Part shown: positions 45,386-57,639 of the stretch, in pieces | Layout: each line of letters begins with the position of its first letter | Numbering within the stretch: the stretch's first letter is position 1 | NCBI RefSeq assembly: GCF_947242115.1 | Contig: NC_074713.1 | Location: 14,622,126-14,686,125 of the forward strand | Origin: Biomphalaria glabrata | Taxonomy: Eukaryota > Mollusca > Gastropoda > Planorbidae | DNA length: 64,000 bases | Direction of reading: 5' to 3' | The notes under the pieces: model-generated | The model's database searches: none | What the model was told of the DNA's origin: nothing | Seen by the model: the letters and a program-made list of their open reading frames with translations, nothing else | Position numbers and translations under genes: made by a program

Positions 45386-45416
<31 letters not shown>
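45346..45416. repeat. GATA/GACA microsatellite
   Basis: Short GACA run followed by about 10 GATA units. Confidence 0.92.
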
Positions 45417-46023
45417 TGGCACAGACAATTTATTGATATTATTGAAGGCCTTTTGATTCTATTAATCAAGCACAAGATGAGTGTGTTTAGCCAATGGGAC
45501 AGCTCACAGTGTGACACAAGCATATATTATGACAAATCTATACAAACATTCACAAAAACAGACAAGCGCTACTCTTTCAAGAAGCAGCCTGCTATGATAC
45601 AGTACTGAATACATCAATCTTTAAAAAACAAAATAAAGCAAAATAACTTGCACGTTTGCAAGGCATTAGCTTTTTTTTTTTTTTCAAAAGTTAACCTTGT
45701 CGCAAAACCCAGAATCGCTCTTCTGCTAACCCAGATCTGGAGTGACAGGTTTCGTTTTTCTTTCCGCATTTGTAACCCGCACTTAACAACACGGTATTTA
45801 TGTTTTAGTTCTAGCTCCGCATAGACTCTTCACGACATTAACCCAACGCGTAATTGTACGCTGTTTATGTAAGACAATTGAAACAGGGCAGTGTTCCCTT
45901 TTTACGAGTAGGTGTTGACGTACGACGTCGTTGGGTTTTAGCCACTGACAGCTAGTCCAACTAAACCTTTGTAGGTGTATAACGTACTGGATACAAAACT
46001 CTTGAAGAACAAATAAGTATATA

Positions 46024-46430
46024 GACCTCTCTATGGCCTCCTTCAGTCGCGAAGCGACTATGGATCATCTCATGGAAATGAGATGAATGCCTGGGCATTA
46101 GCTATGGTCGGAACGATGTCGCCCACACATCAGTTCCCCCCACTCCACGCAGCTGATGTATCCAAAGGAACGACAGTGCCGATACAGTTTGGAGTCAGCG
46201 GCGTCGCAGGTTCTGCCAGAGTGTAGCACTGGGTGCTTCAAACTGTCTTAGGGTGGCCAGCTCCTGATTTTTCCTCAGGGTTGACTCCCGAAGTCTTTCC
46301 CATGATTGGGTATAGCTGCAAGGCAACAGAGGTTTGAATTCAGAGTTTTCCTTCTCCTAGGTGGGTAGCCAGCCATGGCTAACGAGCCCCTCCTGCCCGA
46401 AGCTTATATAGACCTACAGCTTCCAATTCT
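46024..46430 (+). repeat. Interspersed repeat family, longest copy
   Basis: About 400 bp from CCTCTCTATGGCCTCCTTCA to TCCTGCCCGAAGCTTATATA. Landmarks are TCGCGAAGCGACTATGGATC, AATGCCTGGGCATTAGC, GGAACGATGTCGCCCACAC, GCGTCGCAGGTTCTGCCAG and GGGTATAGCTGCAAGGC. Partial copies are at 13352-13560, 28977-29155 and 34707-34778. I cannot assign a class: no coding content or clear Pol III boxes. Confidence 0.7.
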
Positions 46431-46830
46431 AATGTAGATATATGTAGACACATAAATAAAAGAGTCTAATGTCGAAGGAATCTATTCCAACTGACTACAA
46501 TTCTCATACTTCGTTGTTTCTCTGAAGTCATCTCCGGTTGAGACTGAGTCTCGTCCTTCCTTTACTCCCTTCTATCTCTTCGTCTGCGATATTCTTACTC
46601 GTGATTACATCAGAATCTTCTCAGCCAATACGAACACGCAGACACACTCGATAATAGTGGCCAAAAGCGTGTTTTTGATGTTTCTCTGTCTATCCGTCGT
46701 TTCTTTTTTTTTATCTGTCTTTCTCGTTCGTATCTCAATAACTTAAAAAGTGCTATTGCAGCTTAAAGGTCCCCATTGCTCTCGTCAAGCTTGAAATAAC
46801 CGCAGAGGCTTCTTTTGGACTTTCAACAGT

Positions 46831-49800
46831 GTACTTTTTGGCTCTTTAAATCAGCTACAGGTACTCTTTGGCTCTTTAAATGAGCTACATGTACTCTTTG
46901 GCTATTTAAAAAAGCTACAGGTACTCGTTGGCTCTCTAAATCAGCTACAGGTAATCTTTGGCTCTTTAAATGAGCTACAAGTACTCTTTGGCTATTTAAA
47001 AAAGCTACAGGTACTCGTTGGCTCTCTAAATCAGCAACATGTAATCTTTGGCTCTTTAAATAAGCTACAGGTAATCTTTAGCTCTTTAAATAAGCTACAC
47101 GTACTCTTTGGCTCTTTAAACCAGCTACAGGTACTCTTTGGCTCTCTAAATCAGCTACAGGTACTCTCTGGCTTCTTAAATATGCTACAGGTACTCTTTG
47201 GCTTCTTTAATCAACTACAGGTACTCTTTGGCTATCTAAATCAGCTATAGGTACTCTTTGGCTCTCTAAATCAGCTACAGGTACTCTTTGGCTTCTTTAA
47301 TCAACTACAGGTACTCTTTGGCTCTCTAAATCAGCTACAGGTACTCATTGGCTTCTTAAATCAGCTACAGGTACTATTTGGCTCTTTATATCAGCTACAT
47401 GTACTATTTGGCTCTTTAAATCAGCTACAGGTACTCTTTGGCTCTCTAAATCAGCTACAGGTACTCTTTGGCTCTCTAAATCAGCTACAGGTACTATTTG
47501 GCTCTTTAAATCAACTACAGGTACTCTTTGGTTCTTTAAACTAGCTACAGGTACTATTTGGCTCAATAAATCAGCTACAGGTACTCTTTGGCTCTCTAAA
47601 TCAGCTACAGGTACTCTTTGGCTTCTTAAATCTGCTACAGGTACTATTTGGCTCTTTATATCAGCTACAGGTACTATTTGGCTCTCGAAATCAGCTACAG
47701 GTACTATTTGGCTCTTTAAATCAGCTACAGGTACTCTTTGGCTCTCTAAATCAGCTACAGGTACTCTTTGGCTCTTTAAATCAGCTACAGGTACTCTTTG
47801 GCTCTTTAAACTAGCTACAGGTACTCTTTGGCTCTTTAAATCAGCTACAGGTACTCTTTGGCTCTCTAAATCAGCTACATGTACTCTTTGGCTCTCTAAA
47901 TCAGCTACAGGTACTCTTTGGCTCTTTAAATCAGCTACAGGTACTATTTGGCTCTTTAAATCAGCTACAGGTACTCTTTGGCTCTCTAAATCTGCTACAT
48001 GTACTCTTTGGCTCTCTAAATCAGCTACAGGTACTCTTTGGCTCTTTGAATCAGCTACAGGTACTCTATGGCTCTCTAAATCTTCTACATGTACTCTTTG
48101 GCTCTCTAAATCAGCTACAGGTACTCTTTGGCTCTCTAAATCAGCTACAGGTACTATTTGGCTCTTTAAATCAACTACAGGTACTCTTTGGTTCTTTAAA
48201 CTAGCTACAGGTACTATTTGGCTCTCTAAATCAGCTACAGGTACTCTTTGGCTCTCTAAATCAGCTACAGGTACTCTTTGGCTTCTTAAATCTGCTACAG
48301 GTACTATTTGGCTCTTTATATCAGCTACAGGTACTATTTGGCTCTCGAAATCAGCTACAGGTACTATTTGGCTCTTTAAATCAGCTACAGATACTATTTG
48401 GCTCTTTAAATCAGCTACAGGTACTATTTGGCTCTTTAAATCTGCTACAGGTACTCTTTGGCTCTTTAAATCAGCTACAGGTTCTATTTGGCTCTCTAAA
48501 TCTGCTACATGTACTCTTTGGCTCTCTAAATCAGCTACAGGTACTATTTGGCTCTTTAAATCAGCTACATGTACTATTTGGCTCTCTAAATCAGCTACAG
48601 GTACTCTTTGGCTCTCTAAATCAGCTACAGGTACTCTTTGGCTCTCTAAATTTGCTACTGGTAGTCTTTGGCTCTCTAAATCTGCTACAGGTACTATTTG
48701 GCTCTTTAAATCAGCTACAGATACTATTTGGCTCTTTAAATCAGCTACAGGTACTATTTGGCTCTTTAAATCTGCTACAGGTACTCTTTGGCTCTTTTAA
48801 TCAGCTACAGGTTCTATTTGGCTCTCTAAATCTGCTACATGTACTCTTTGGTTCTCTAAATCAGCTACAGGTACTATTTGGCTCTTTAAATCAGCTACAT
48901 GTACTATTTGGCTCTCTAAATCAGCTACAGGTACTCTTTGGCTCTCTAAGTCAGCTACAGGTACTCTTTGGCTCTTTAAATCAGCTACAGGTACTCTTTG
49001 GCTCTCTAAATTTGCTACTGGTAGTCATTGGCTCTCTAAATCTGCTACATGTACTATTTGGCTCTTTAAATCAGCTACAGATACTATTTGGCTCTTTAAA
49101 TCAGCTACAGGTACTATTTGGCTCTTTAAATCTGCTACAGGTACTCTTTGGCTCTTTAAATCAGCTACAGGTTCTATTTGGCTCTCTAAATCTGCTACAT
49201 GTACTCTTTGGCTCTCTAAATCAGCTACAGGTACTATTTGGCTCTTTAAATCAGCTACATGTACTATTTGGCTCTCTAAATCAGCTACAGGTACTCTTTG
49301 GCTCTCTAAATCAGCTACAGGTACTCTTTGGCTCTCTAAATTTGCTACTGGTAGTCTTTGGCTCTCTAAATCGGCTACAGGTACTATTTGGCTCTTTAAA
49401 TCAGCTACAGATACTATTTGGCTCTTTAAATCAGCTACAGGTACTATTTGGCTCTTTAAATCTGCTACAGGTACTCTTTGGCTCTTTTAATCAGCTACAG
49501 GTTCTATTTGGCTCTCTAAATCTGCTACATGTACTCTTTGGTTCTCTAAATCAGCTACAGGTACTATTTGGCTCTTTAAATCAGCTACATGTACTATTTG
49601 GCTCTCTAAATCAGCTACAGGTACTCTTTGGCTCTCTAAGTCAGCTACAGGTACTCTTTGGCTCTTTAAATCAGCTACAGGTACTCTTTGGCTCTCTAAA
49701 TTTGCTACTGGTAGTCATTGGCTCTCTAAATCTGCTACATGTACTATTTGGCTCTTTAAATCAGCTACAGATACTATTTGGCTCTTTAAATCAGCTACAG

Positions 49801-50455
49801 GTACTATTTGGCTCTTTAAATCTGCTACAGGTACTCTTTGGCTCTTTAAATCAGCTACAGGTTCTATTTGGCTCTCTAAATCTGCTACATGTACTCTTTG
49901 GCTCTCTAAATCAGCTACAGGTACTATTTGGCTCTTTAAATCAGCTACATGTACTATTTGGCTCTCTAAATCAGCTACAGGTACTCTTTGGCTCTCTAAA
50001 TCAGCTACAGGTACTCTTTGGCTCTCTAAATTTGCTACTGGTAGTCTTTGGCTCTCTAAATCGGCTACAGGTACTATTTGGCTCTTTAAATCAGCTACAG
50101 ATACTATTTGGCTCTTTAAATCAGCTACAGGTACTATTTGGCTCTTTAAATCTGCTACAGGTACTCTTTGGCTCTTTTAATCAGCTACAGGTTCTATTTG
50201 GCTCTCTAAATCTGCTACATGTACTCTTTGGCTCTCTAAATCAGCTACAGGTACTATTTGGCTCTTTAAATCAGCTACATGTACTATTTGGCTCTCTAAA
50301 TCAGCTACAGGTACTCTTTGGCTCTCTAAGTCAGCTACAGGTACTCTTTGGCTCTTTAAATCAGCTACAGGTACTCTTTGGCTCTCTAAATTTGCTACTG
50401 GTAGTCTTTGGCTCTCTAAATCTGCTACAGGTACTATTTGGCTCTTTAAATCTGT
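46831..50455. repeat. 30-bp satellite array, about 120 copies, with 690-bp higher-order period
   Basis: The monomer is GTACTCTTTGGCTCTCTAAA+TCAGCTACAG (30 bp). The marker variant TTTGCTACTGGTAGTC occurs at about 48651, 49011, 49341, 49701, 50031 and 50391, spacing 360/330/360/330/360, so the right part is a 690-bp (23-monomer) higher-order repeat. The left part is more irregular. Because 30 is divisible by 3, one frame is open for 601 codons (48652-50457), but it lacks an ATG start and is best explained by the periodicity. Confidence 0.96.
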
Positions 50456-50459
50456 AAAA

Positions 50460-52370
50460 GCTACTCAGATTGTATCTCGTGTTGAACTATTCGACTCTCG
50501 TTTGATGTTGTTTGTTACAAATGAATAATAACTCACTCTGTTAATCTACCTGGCAGTGCTCTTTTACACGTGTTTTTATATCCTTCTCGGATTAAGCTAA
50601 AATTTGCATAAATATTCATTGTCAAAGATAACACATGAATCAATTTAAAAAATTAACAAATTAGTAAATTGATTAAATGGTAATTAATTAACTTTGTTTT
50701 ATGTAAATATGTAGATAAGTGATACAATATATATGTACATATATGTATTATGTACGTATGTGCAGTCCTTTCCTTTATATAAGTTCATTTGAACTTTACA
50801 TTTTGTTTATATTTTGTTTGGCAAGTTTTATATCTTACTACAGCTGACATGAGTATACAATACTGCGAAATACGTTTAAGCTACCGTAGCAGGTTAGACT
50901 GTTCATATGCAAAAGTAGCAGGTAAACAGAAGGTAGGTAGAAGAGAATAGAGGTGTTTACAATTGAAGAGGTGTTAACAATCAAGAGGTGTTTTAATGAA
51001 AGTTTTGTTTAATGTAAAGAGGCTTATAGGAAATAGGTGTTTAGTGGAAAGAAATGTTTTAGGAAGCCAATTAGATCTGCCAAAGGGCTATAACGTAGTA
51101 CTTAACGCCTAGGCCTACATTTCATCTGATTAATCAGTATAATCATAATAGCTTTAAACATAAAGCCCGTACAACCCTCGAGGGCAGCTAGCAATCTACT
51201 GCATATTTTGTATCTCTGGTCTTGACCGGAGGCAATTTGCAAATTCTTAGTACGTAAAATAAAGTTAAGTAATTTTTTTTTAAAAGATTAGAACATTGAT
51301 CATTTTAAAAGAATACCACAAGTTTTTTTTTTTTCCATTGATAAAGTCATTAATACTAAACTTAATAACGTGAAACCACCCACCCTCCCCCTAATTTTTT
51401 GTCAAAGCCCAGATCCCCAGTTTTTCTCAATGAAGATCACGTGACAATGAATGTAGGCCTACATGTATTATCTTGACCGACTTTTTAAAAACAGAGGTTA
51501 ACCACGCCCCCTCTTTCATCATGAACTTCCTGTTTTAACCGGAGTGGGCGTGTCAGTGTGTTGAAGAAGCATGTTTAGAGATAAGAACAATAAACATAGG
51601 TCAGTGCTACGTTTTCTTTCTTTACAATGACAACTAAGATCTCGAGAAAACAAAATAAAAAATAAAAAATTGTTAGGAAACATAAAATTAATATGCTGCT
51701 AAAATTAATATGCTATTAATAAACTTATAATTTTTTTTTTTAAATCTGAAGAATAAAAAAAGTAAATTAAATTTGCATATAGCCTAGACAGAAATGATTG
51801 ATATGCGCATTTCACTTAGTAGGCGGAATACTTTATTCAGTTGAAGTCTCTTATTTACATGTAGGTCTACTACTCAATTAAAGACATAGATCTAGATACG
51901 AATTGAACGAATTAATTTTCGTTTCTGGAAAGAACTTCTTTAACTGATAAGAAGAGAAAGTAACACATGTACATATACATACACCTTATTTAGGCCTATT
52001 AGCAGGCCATATATCTCCCAGCATTATTGATTTATTCAGAATACAGTAGACACCTCCGCATTCGCTTTTTAAAAATTTCAAATATACATATTTATACTGT
52101 CAGTTTAGCCTGCTATAACACGAGACCGCATATCTCTACATCTTGAGTAGCTCATAACATTAACTGTGTATGTTGCATTTTGTACGTAATCCGTAACAAA
52201 AAAAAAGGTAGATCCTGGATTTACACTCCGTCACAAAACCAAAAGCTCATTCAGTTTTAGGTAGTCGCCTGCCCTTGTCTTCCCAGGCCCATAAGGTCAG
52301 GCCGTCCCATTCATTAGCCGGTCCTCGCGCTTAAGCAGTCATTCATTACTCGGGCCAGGAACTCGTGACT
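50460..52370. other. Unassigned AT-rich spacer
   Basis: No gene or repeat ends recognised. TAACCACGCCCCC and GGAGTGGGCGTGTC near 51510-51560 are GC-box-like but isolated. Confidence 0.5.
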
Positions 52371-52375
52371 GTTAA

Positions 52376-52417
52376 TGTGACCTTTAGCGTCTCCATAATT
52401 TAATGCCCTTTGACCCC
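52376..52417 (-). promoter_or_regulatory. Nuclear-receptor-like sites (candidate)
   Basis: On the minus strand GGGGTCAAAGGGCA (52417-52404) is a close match to the HNF4/RXR direct-repeat-1 consensus, and AAAGGTCACA (52385-52376) is a receptor half-site 20 bp away. They lie in a non-repetitive, moderately GC-rich stretch. Such motifs occur by chance, so this is only a pointer. Confidence 0.2.
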
Positions 52418-52536
52418 GATTACATGTTGCGTTAAATTCGGGAATCACAGTGTGTGCGTGTTTGGTAGAGACAGTCAAGTTTTAACTTCACCTTATACAG
52501 AGAGAGAGAGAGAGAGACAGAAAATATATATAGGCT

Positions 52537-52644
52537 CACTGGCGGATCCAGAACTTTGAAGTGGGGGGGGGGGGCGATTTTTTTCCAAACCCTAACCCTA
52601 ACGCCCAGTGAACCCTAACCCTATGTATAAACATAAACGTGCGT

Positions 52645-52701
<57 letters not shown>

Positions 52702-53327
52702 TCGATATATGAGAATAAAATAAGACTGTTTCTCAATCTTCGTCGAAAAAAAAACAGAAAAAAAAAAAACAGTCATGTTGAGGCCTTTCTCTTGCAAGCT
52801 TGGGGGTCTGGGAGAGCGCTGTAAGCTTCCTTTGTGGGCTTCGGGCGAAGCCCCGACGCCAAAAGCGTTTTCTTGCATTTTTCACTGCAGAAACGCATTC
52901 TCCTGACATCTACAGCTCATTATTTATCAGTGGGGTTCGGGGCGATGCCTCGACGCCAAAATCGTTTTCTTGCATTTTTCACTGCAGAAACGCATTCTCC
53001 TGACATACAGCTCATTATTCATTCTATTATAAAGGGCCTTTTGAAAAATGTGGAAAAATATTCTAATATGAATTTATAGTCCCTTAATACATTGCAAATA
53101 CAACCGATTTGTTCTTTGAAAAGATAAGATACCCCACATATTTAGATTAAGGCTTTGAGGATCGCCGCCGAAAAAAAAAATTCGATAAATAATATTCAAT
53201 AAAATACAAGCATAAATTGTGAGTTAGAATCCTAAATTTATTTAACTAGAAAAATATGAGATAGAGTAAAGGTTGGAAAAAAGTCGAATAGGAAAAGATT
53301 ATCTGGCTTTTGAACTCATCTCAACCG
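52537..53327 (+). mobile_element. hAT-like element copy B, left half
   Basis: Starts with the terminal repeat CACTGGCGGATCC and follows the reference copy (29156 onward): telomere-like CCCTAACCCTAA, CA/TA microsatellite, GCCCCGACGCCAAAAGCG repeats, then CTGGCTTTTGAACTCATC. It stops exactly after CTCAACCG (53320-53327), which corresponds to 30126-30133 of the reference. Confidence 0.9.
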
Positions 53328-54248
53328 CACTGCCGGATCCAGGAAGGGGGGGGGGGGCCGTAGGGGCGATCGCCCCCCCCACTCGGCCGACCCCCCCCCC
53401 CCCTTCGACGAATTTTAGTATAGAATTCACAAAATTTGTATACGAATTTATTACTTATGTTAATAATATATACTAATTATTTATATTTCAACCTATTTTT
53501 AGATTATTTCGCCCCCCTCCATCCAGTATTTTGGCCGATTTGGTAGGGTCGGGTGGGGGCGATGGCATCAATCCGTCCCCCCCCCCCCCCAACCATAAAC
53601 TTTCGAGTGGGGGGGGGCGGTCCTATTTGTTTGTAGAAATCACAGCTTGCTAACAGAATCAATTAAATATCTATATGATTAAAACTTGTTATTGATATTT
53701 TAACGGTCTTTATATTATGTCGTTCACCTGTTGGCCGATTGGAAGGGGAGGAGCGAATACCTCTACTGCCCTTCCCATCTAAACCCTTTGAGGGGGGGGG
53801 GGGCGGTCCTACTTTTATGGAGAAATCATAGTATGTGAACAAAATTAGTAGAATATCTATTTAATATAAACAGGTGGAAGTGCGATACATGCAATCACCT
53901 TCCCCCCATCGGACAAACCAATACTTTTTCTTTTTGTATTACAGTAAGAAATTACAAAAAAAAAAAAAAACAAAAAAAAAAAAACTGTCACTAATATAAT
54001 TTATATATGCTATAAAGTAAATTCTTATATCGAGTCGCCCAACCCCTATTCTTTAATGCAAAATGCAATCATTAGCAGAAATTATAAAAAAGAGCGAGGA
54101 TTAATCGTTTTCATTTTACCGCAATTCCCCTTTCCAGACAGAGTTTGTGTAATTTCACATGAATTTATCATAACTATTTTAAGAAAGACTTTGCTTTGGA
54201 AAAGTTATAATTCAAACGAAATTTTTCAATATAACAGTCACGGTTGAG
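53328..54248 (-). mobile_element. hAT-like element copy B, right half, inverted
   Basis: Begins with the right terminal repeat in reverse (CACTGCCGGATCC). It runs as the reverse complement of reference 31036 down to 30126, ending CAGTCA-CGGTTGAG at 54248. The 8 bp CTCAACCG at the breakpoint are therefore present twice, in inverted orientation (53320-53327 and 54241-54248). Right after it the left terminal repeat of copy C begins. Confidence 0.9.
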
Positions 54249-54618
54249 CACTGGCGGATCCAGAACTTTGGAGTGGGGGGGGGGCGGTTAAAATACCAAT
54301 AACAAGTTTTAGTGGTTATTTAATTGATTCTGTTAGCAAGCTGTGATTTCTTGAATTAAATAGAACTGCCCTCCCCCACTCGCATGTTTATGGTGGGGGG
54401 GGGGGCGGATAGATGCCATCGCCCCCTCCTGAGCCTACCACATCGGTCAAAATACTAGAAGGGGTGGGCGAAATAATCTAAAAATAGGTTGAAATATAAA
54501 TAATTAGTATATATTATTAACATAAGTAATAAATTCGTATACAAATTGTGTGAATTCTATACTAAAATTCGTCTGGCCTTCGGGGGGGGGGCGGCCGAGG
54601 GGGGGTGGGTCGCCCCAG
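54249..54618 (+). mobile_element. hAT-like element copy C, internally deleted
   Basis: Starts CACTGGCGGATCCAGAAC, then jumps from the left 40 bp to the right half of the reference (GGTTAAAATACCAATAACAA onward). So it is an internal-deletion derivative. The right terminal repeat is missing; the sequence passes into another element near 54618. Confidence 0.8.
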
Positions 54619-55486
54619 AATTCAGTGACTGATTTTTGCTTTGATTTAGTTTATTTTAGGTGAGATTTTAATACTAAACCATCACTTGCCCCAGCACAGC
54701 CAAGGGAATTTCAGTTTAAAACTACTAGGGGGTTTTGAGTTTAAAACCCCCTACCAGGGGGGGGGTGAGTTTAAAACCCCCTACTAGAGGGGTTCGTGTT
54801 TAAAAAAACCCTACCAGGGGGGTTTGAGTTTAAAACTCCCTACCAGGGTTTTTTGCAATTAAATCAGCCTCTTCTATAAAACAAAACAAAAAAATGCAAA
54901 CGACAATGCCAAAATTCCAAGAGCACAGTTAAGAAAGATTTGGATTTTAAAACCCCCTCCAAAATTACGATAAACCCCCTCTTCAGTATAAAAAAAGCAA
55001 ATTACACCCTCGAAATTCTATGAGCTTAGCCAAAGAGGTTTTGAGTTAACCCCCCCCCCCTTTTTAAGTAGGGTTTAAAGCTAAAAAATACATCTTCAAT
55101 ACCCGGTATAAAAAAAAAGCTGATTACGCACTCAAAATGTTATGAGAGTAGCTAAATGGGTTTTGACTCAGTTTTGAGTTTAAACACCAATTCAGCGGGG
55201 TTTGAAGGTAAAAAATACCTCTTTAATATTAAAAACAAAGCAAATTAAACTCTCAAAATGTTGTGAGTGTAGTCAAAGGGGTTTTGAGTTTAAAAAGCTA
55301 AAAAATACATCTTCAATGTAAGAAAAAAGCAAATTACACACTCAAAATGCTATGAGCGTTGTCAAAAAGGTTTTGAGTTTAAACTCCCCTTCAGAGAGGT
55401 TTGATGCTAAAAAATACCTCTTCAATACAAACAAGGTTACAAAAGACAGTTTGTGTGGAAACACAAACTCAAAATCGGCCCCCGAA

Positions 55487-55660
55487 GTAAAATGTTTTAC
55501 ATAATTCGGATAATCCTTCAGAGTTGAAGATAGTTTACTTCCTAGTCCAAACCTCCCGCAGGACGACGGGGGATGGGAGTAGGCAGGGTTTGAACCTTCG
55601 ATCGTCGATAAATCCAAATGACAGTCCAGCGCGCAAACCGCACGACCAGTGGTCCACCCA
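55487..55660 (-). mobile_element. SINE family 1, nested
   Basis: The reverse complement carries the head CACTGGTCGTGCGGTTTGCG, GCGCTGGACTGTCATTTGG, the B box GGTTCAAACCC, and a tail with CCTTCAGAGTTGAAG in plus orientation. It interrupts the 55430-56420 repeat. Confidence 0.75.
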
Positions 55661-55799
55661 GGTAGGCTTTAATATTTTCAGAAAGAAAATCCGAATGAAA
55701 TTATATCAAAGACAAATGAGAGATAAGAATGGAGAAAGAAGGTTAACAGATCTTGTGTAGTGCCCCAACCGTCCCGCAGATCAAAGGATACGTGAAAGT

Positions 55800-56040
55800 G
55801 AATGTAAAGTTAGATGTGAACCTGGCCTAACTAGTTTGTGGTCTATAGGGCAGATGATGTAAAGTTCATCTGTTTTTGTGGCCTACGGTTAACGAGGGTG
55901 TCATGTAGCCAGCACAACGACCAACCGCCTTTGCTTTTCCCCAACTAATGTCAGGTACCCATTAGAGCTGGGTAGACTCAGAAGTTGAAAATGCCAGTCT
56001 TCACCAGGATTCGAACCCGGGACACTCGGTTCGAACTAAA
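55800..56040 (-). mobile_element. tRNA-derived SINE, family 2
   Basis: The minus strand shows a perfect Pol III B box GGTTCGAATCC within CCCGGGTTCGAATCCTGGTG, followed by GCTCTAATGGGTACCTGACA, TAGTTGGGGAAAAGCAAAGG, GTCGTTGTGCTGGC and a tail ACATCATCTGCCCTATAGAC. The A-box part is missing. Copies at 18150-18240 and 57640-57845. Confidence 0.8.
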
Positions 56041-56779
56041 TAAGTTAATTGTTTTGAAAAGGGTCAATCTCATATTCGAATCCTCAAAAAAAAAAAAAAA
56101 AAAAAAAAAATTCCGCTATATAGAAAAATGCTCACGAAAATGATGTTTATAAGATTACTATTTGTCTTAAATTAGGTCTAACATATAATGCATACTAATT
56201 AGCTTTTTGTTATAAAAAACTGCTTGCATAATTAATTTTAAAAATTAGAATTTTCGCTTTCAGGAAAAAAAAAAGTAACCGTTGCATCAGAACTTTGAAT
56301 GGTCTAAAATATTGTGAAGTCGGATTTTCAATATCTCTTCTAGTTTACGAGATCTAAACGGGACGGACGAACAGACATTTCGCACAAAACTAATAGCGTC
56401 TTTTCCCCTTTCGGGGGCCGCTAAAAAAGCAAATTACACACTATAATTATTTGAGTTTAAATCCCTCTCCTACAGATGGCTTTTTTTTTTTTAAAGTTTA
56501 ATACCCCTCCAGATGGTTTTGAGTTTAAAATCTCCCTACAGAGCGTTTTGAGGTGGAAAACCTCTATCTTCAATATTATTTTAAAGCAAATTACAGTTAC
56601 TAAATTCTATGACCGTAGCTAAATGGGGTTTTGAATTTAAAAAACTCCTGAAATTTTTTAGTTTAAAAACCCCAACAAATGATTTTGACGATAAAACTTC
56701 CACTTTCGATATAAATATCTAAAGCAAACTAGTCACTTGAATCCCAGAGCGTATTCAAGAGAGGCTACACATTTCTACT

Positions 56780-57190
56780 AGTGGCGGGGCTACATTAATA
56801 AAGTGCAGTGAATAGTCATCTGCCAAAATGGAAAAACACTAAATGTAGCTCAACAGAGATGGCTAAGACAGCTCTTAGGAGTCATTTATAGAGATCGGGT
56901 CTAAATCAAGGAAATCCTATGCCGAACTGAAAGTTGAAACCTTAGTAAGATTGTGACAGAGCGTCGCATGACGTTTGCGGGACATGTTCTCCGACAAAAT
57001 GAATTACGCATAAGAAGAGTTGCGATGACATCCTAGTACAACTTGACGCCACACTTTCATGGAGGTCCTCATGGCAGGTGGGAAGAGGCTTCAGACATTA
57101 CCAGTGACAGATTTTTGTGTAAACAGCTTGACGGCAAATGTTCCGAACGGCGCGGGAGGGTCTAAGTCAGTAAAAATAGCAGATTAGGTT
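56780..57190 (+). pseudogene. LINE C-terminal relic
   Basis: Residues RWLRQLLGVIYRDRV, KEILCRT, TERRMTFAGHVLRQNELRIR and, in another frame, SSWQVGRGFRH match the 'RW...LLG......I.N.E...R....I...I.ERR.RFAGHVLR' tail of endonuclease-type LINEs. There are several stops and frame changes. It lies inside the large CATGGGCGTAGCC-family copy. Confidence 0.65.
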
Positions 57191-57639
57191 TTTGAAATAA
57201 AACTTTTTAATAGCAGGAAAATGCACTGTAGATACCTCAGAATATGCATTTTGTTGGCTTTCAATAGGAAAAAATCTCCCCCCCCCCGAAAAAAAATCCT
57301 GGCTACGCCTATGTATATAGATATGTAGTAATTCATTTGTTCATACATTATACTTCATGCATTTGTTAAGACAGAAGTTTAAAATATGATCTTAGATCTG
57401 CAGCCTCATTAGTTTAAAATATTAATATGTGGTAGATTTTTGATTACCTGCCCTTCCGTTCAAAACGAGGGCACTTCCTTGTTCTACATTGCCTCCCCTA
57501 GTGCTACCTCCTATTTGGTCTACTCATTACATGTTAAAGCAGTGATTCTCATCTCACGACCCGCGGGACATATTCAGCCCGTGTCGCAGTGCTATCCAGC
57601 CCGTAGTCATTTCTGCCCGCATTACATATTGAAAAGGGG

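Larger units (their letters stand above)
55430..56420 (-). mobile_element. Nested unclassified repeat (second copy of 26350-26991)
   Basis: Reverse orientation: begins CAAGGTTACAAAAGACAGTT with the GTTTGTGTGGAAACACAAAC palindrome and ends CCTTTCGGGGGCCGCTA. The host repeat continues cleanly on both sides (CTTCAATACAAA before, AAGCAAATTACACAC after). It contains SINE family 1 and family 2 copies, so at least three insertion layers are present. Confidence 0.7.
54619..57314. mobile_element. Large CATGGGCGTAGCC-family copy with nested insertions
   Basis: Shares CAGTGACTGATTTTTGCTTT and AATACTAAACCATCACT (in inverse) with 17860-17915. It consists of many degenerate units around GGGGTTTTGAGTTTAAAA and AAAAAGCAAATTACACACTC, and finishes CCTGGCTACGCCTATG at about 57314. 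Nested inside are the element 55430-56420 (with two SINEs) and a LINE relic (56780-57190). The left terminus is lost at copy C. Confidence 0.65.

Noticed and set aside
48652-50457. 601-codon open frame as a real protein gene
   Set aside because: It follows exactly from a 30-bp (10-codon) tandem repeat, begins at a non-ATG codon and ends where the array ends.
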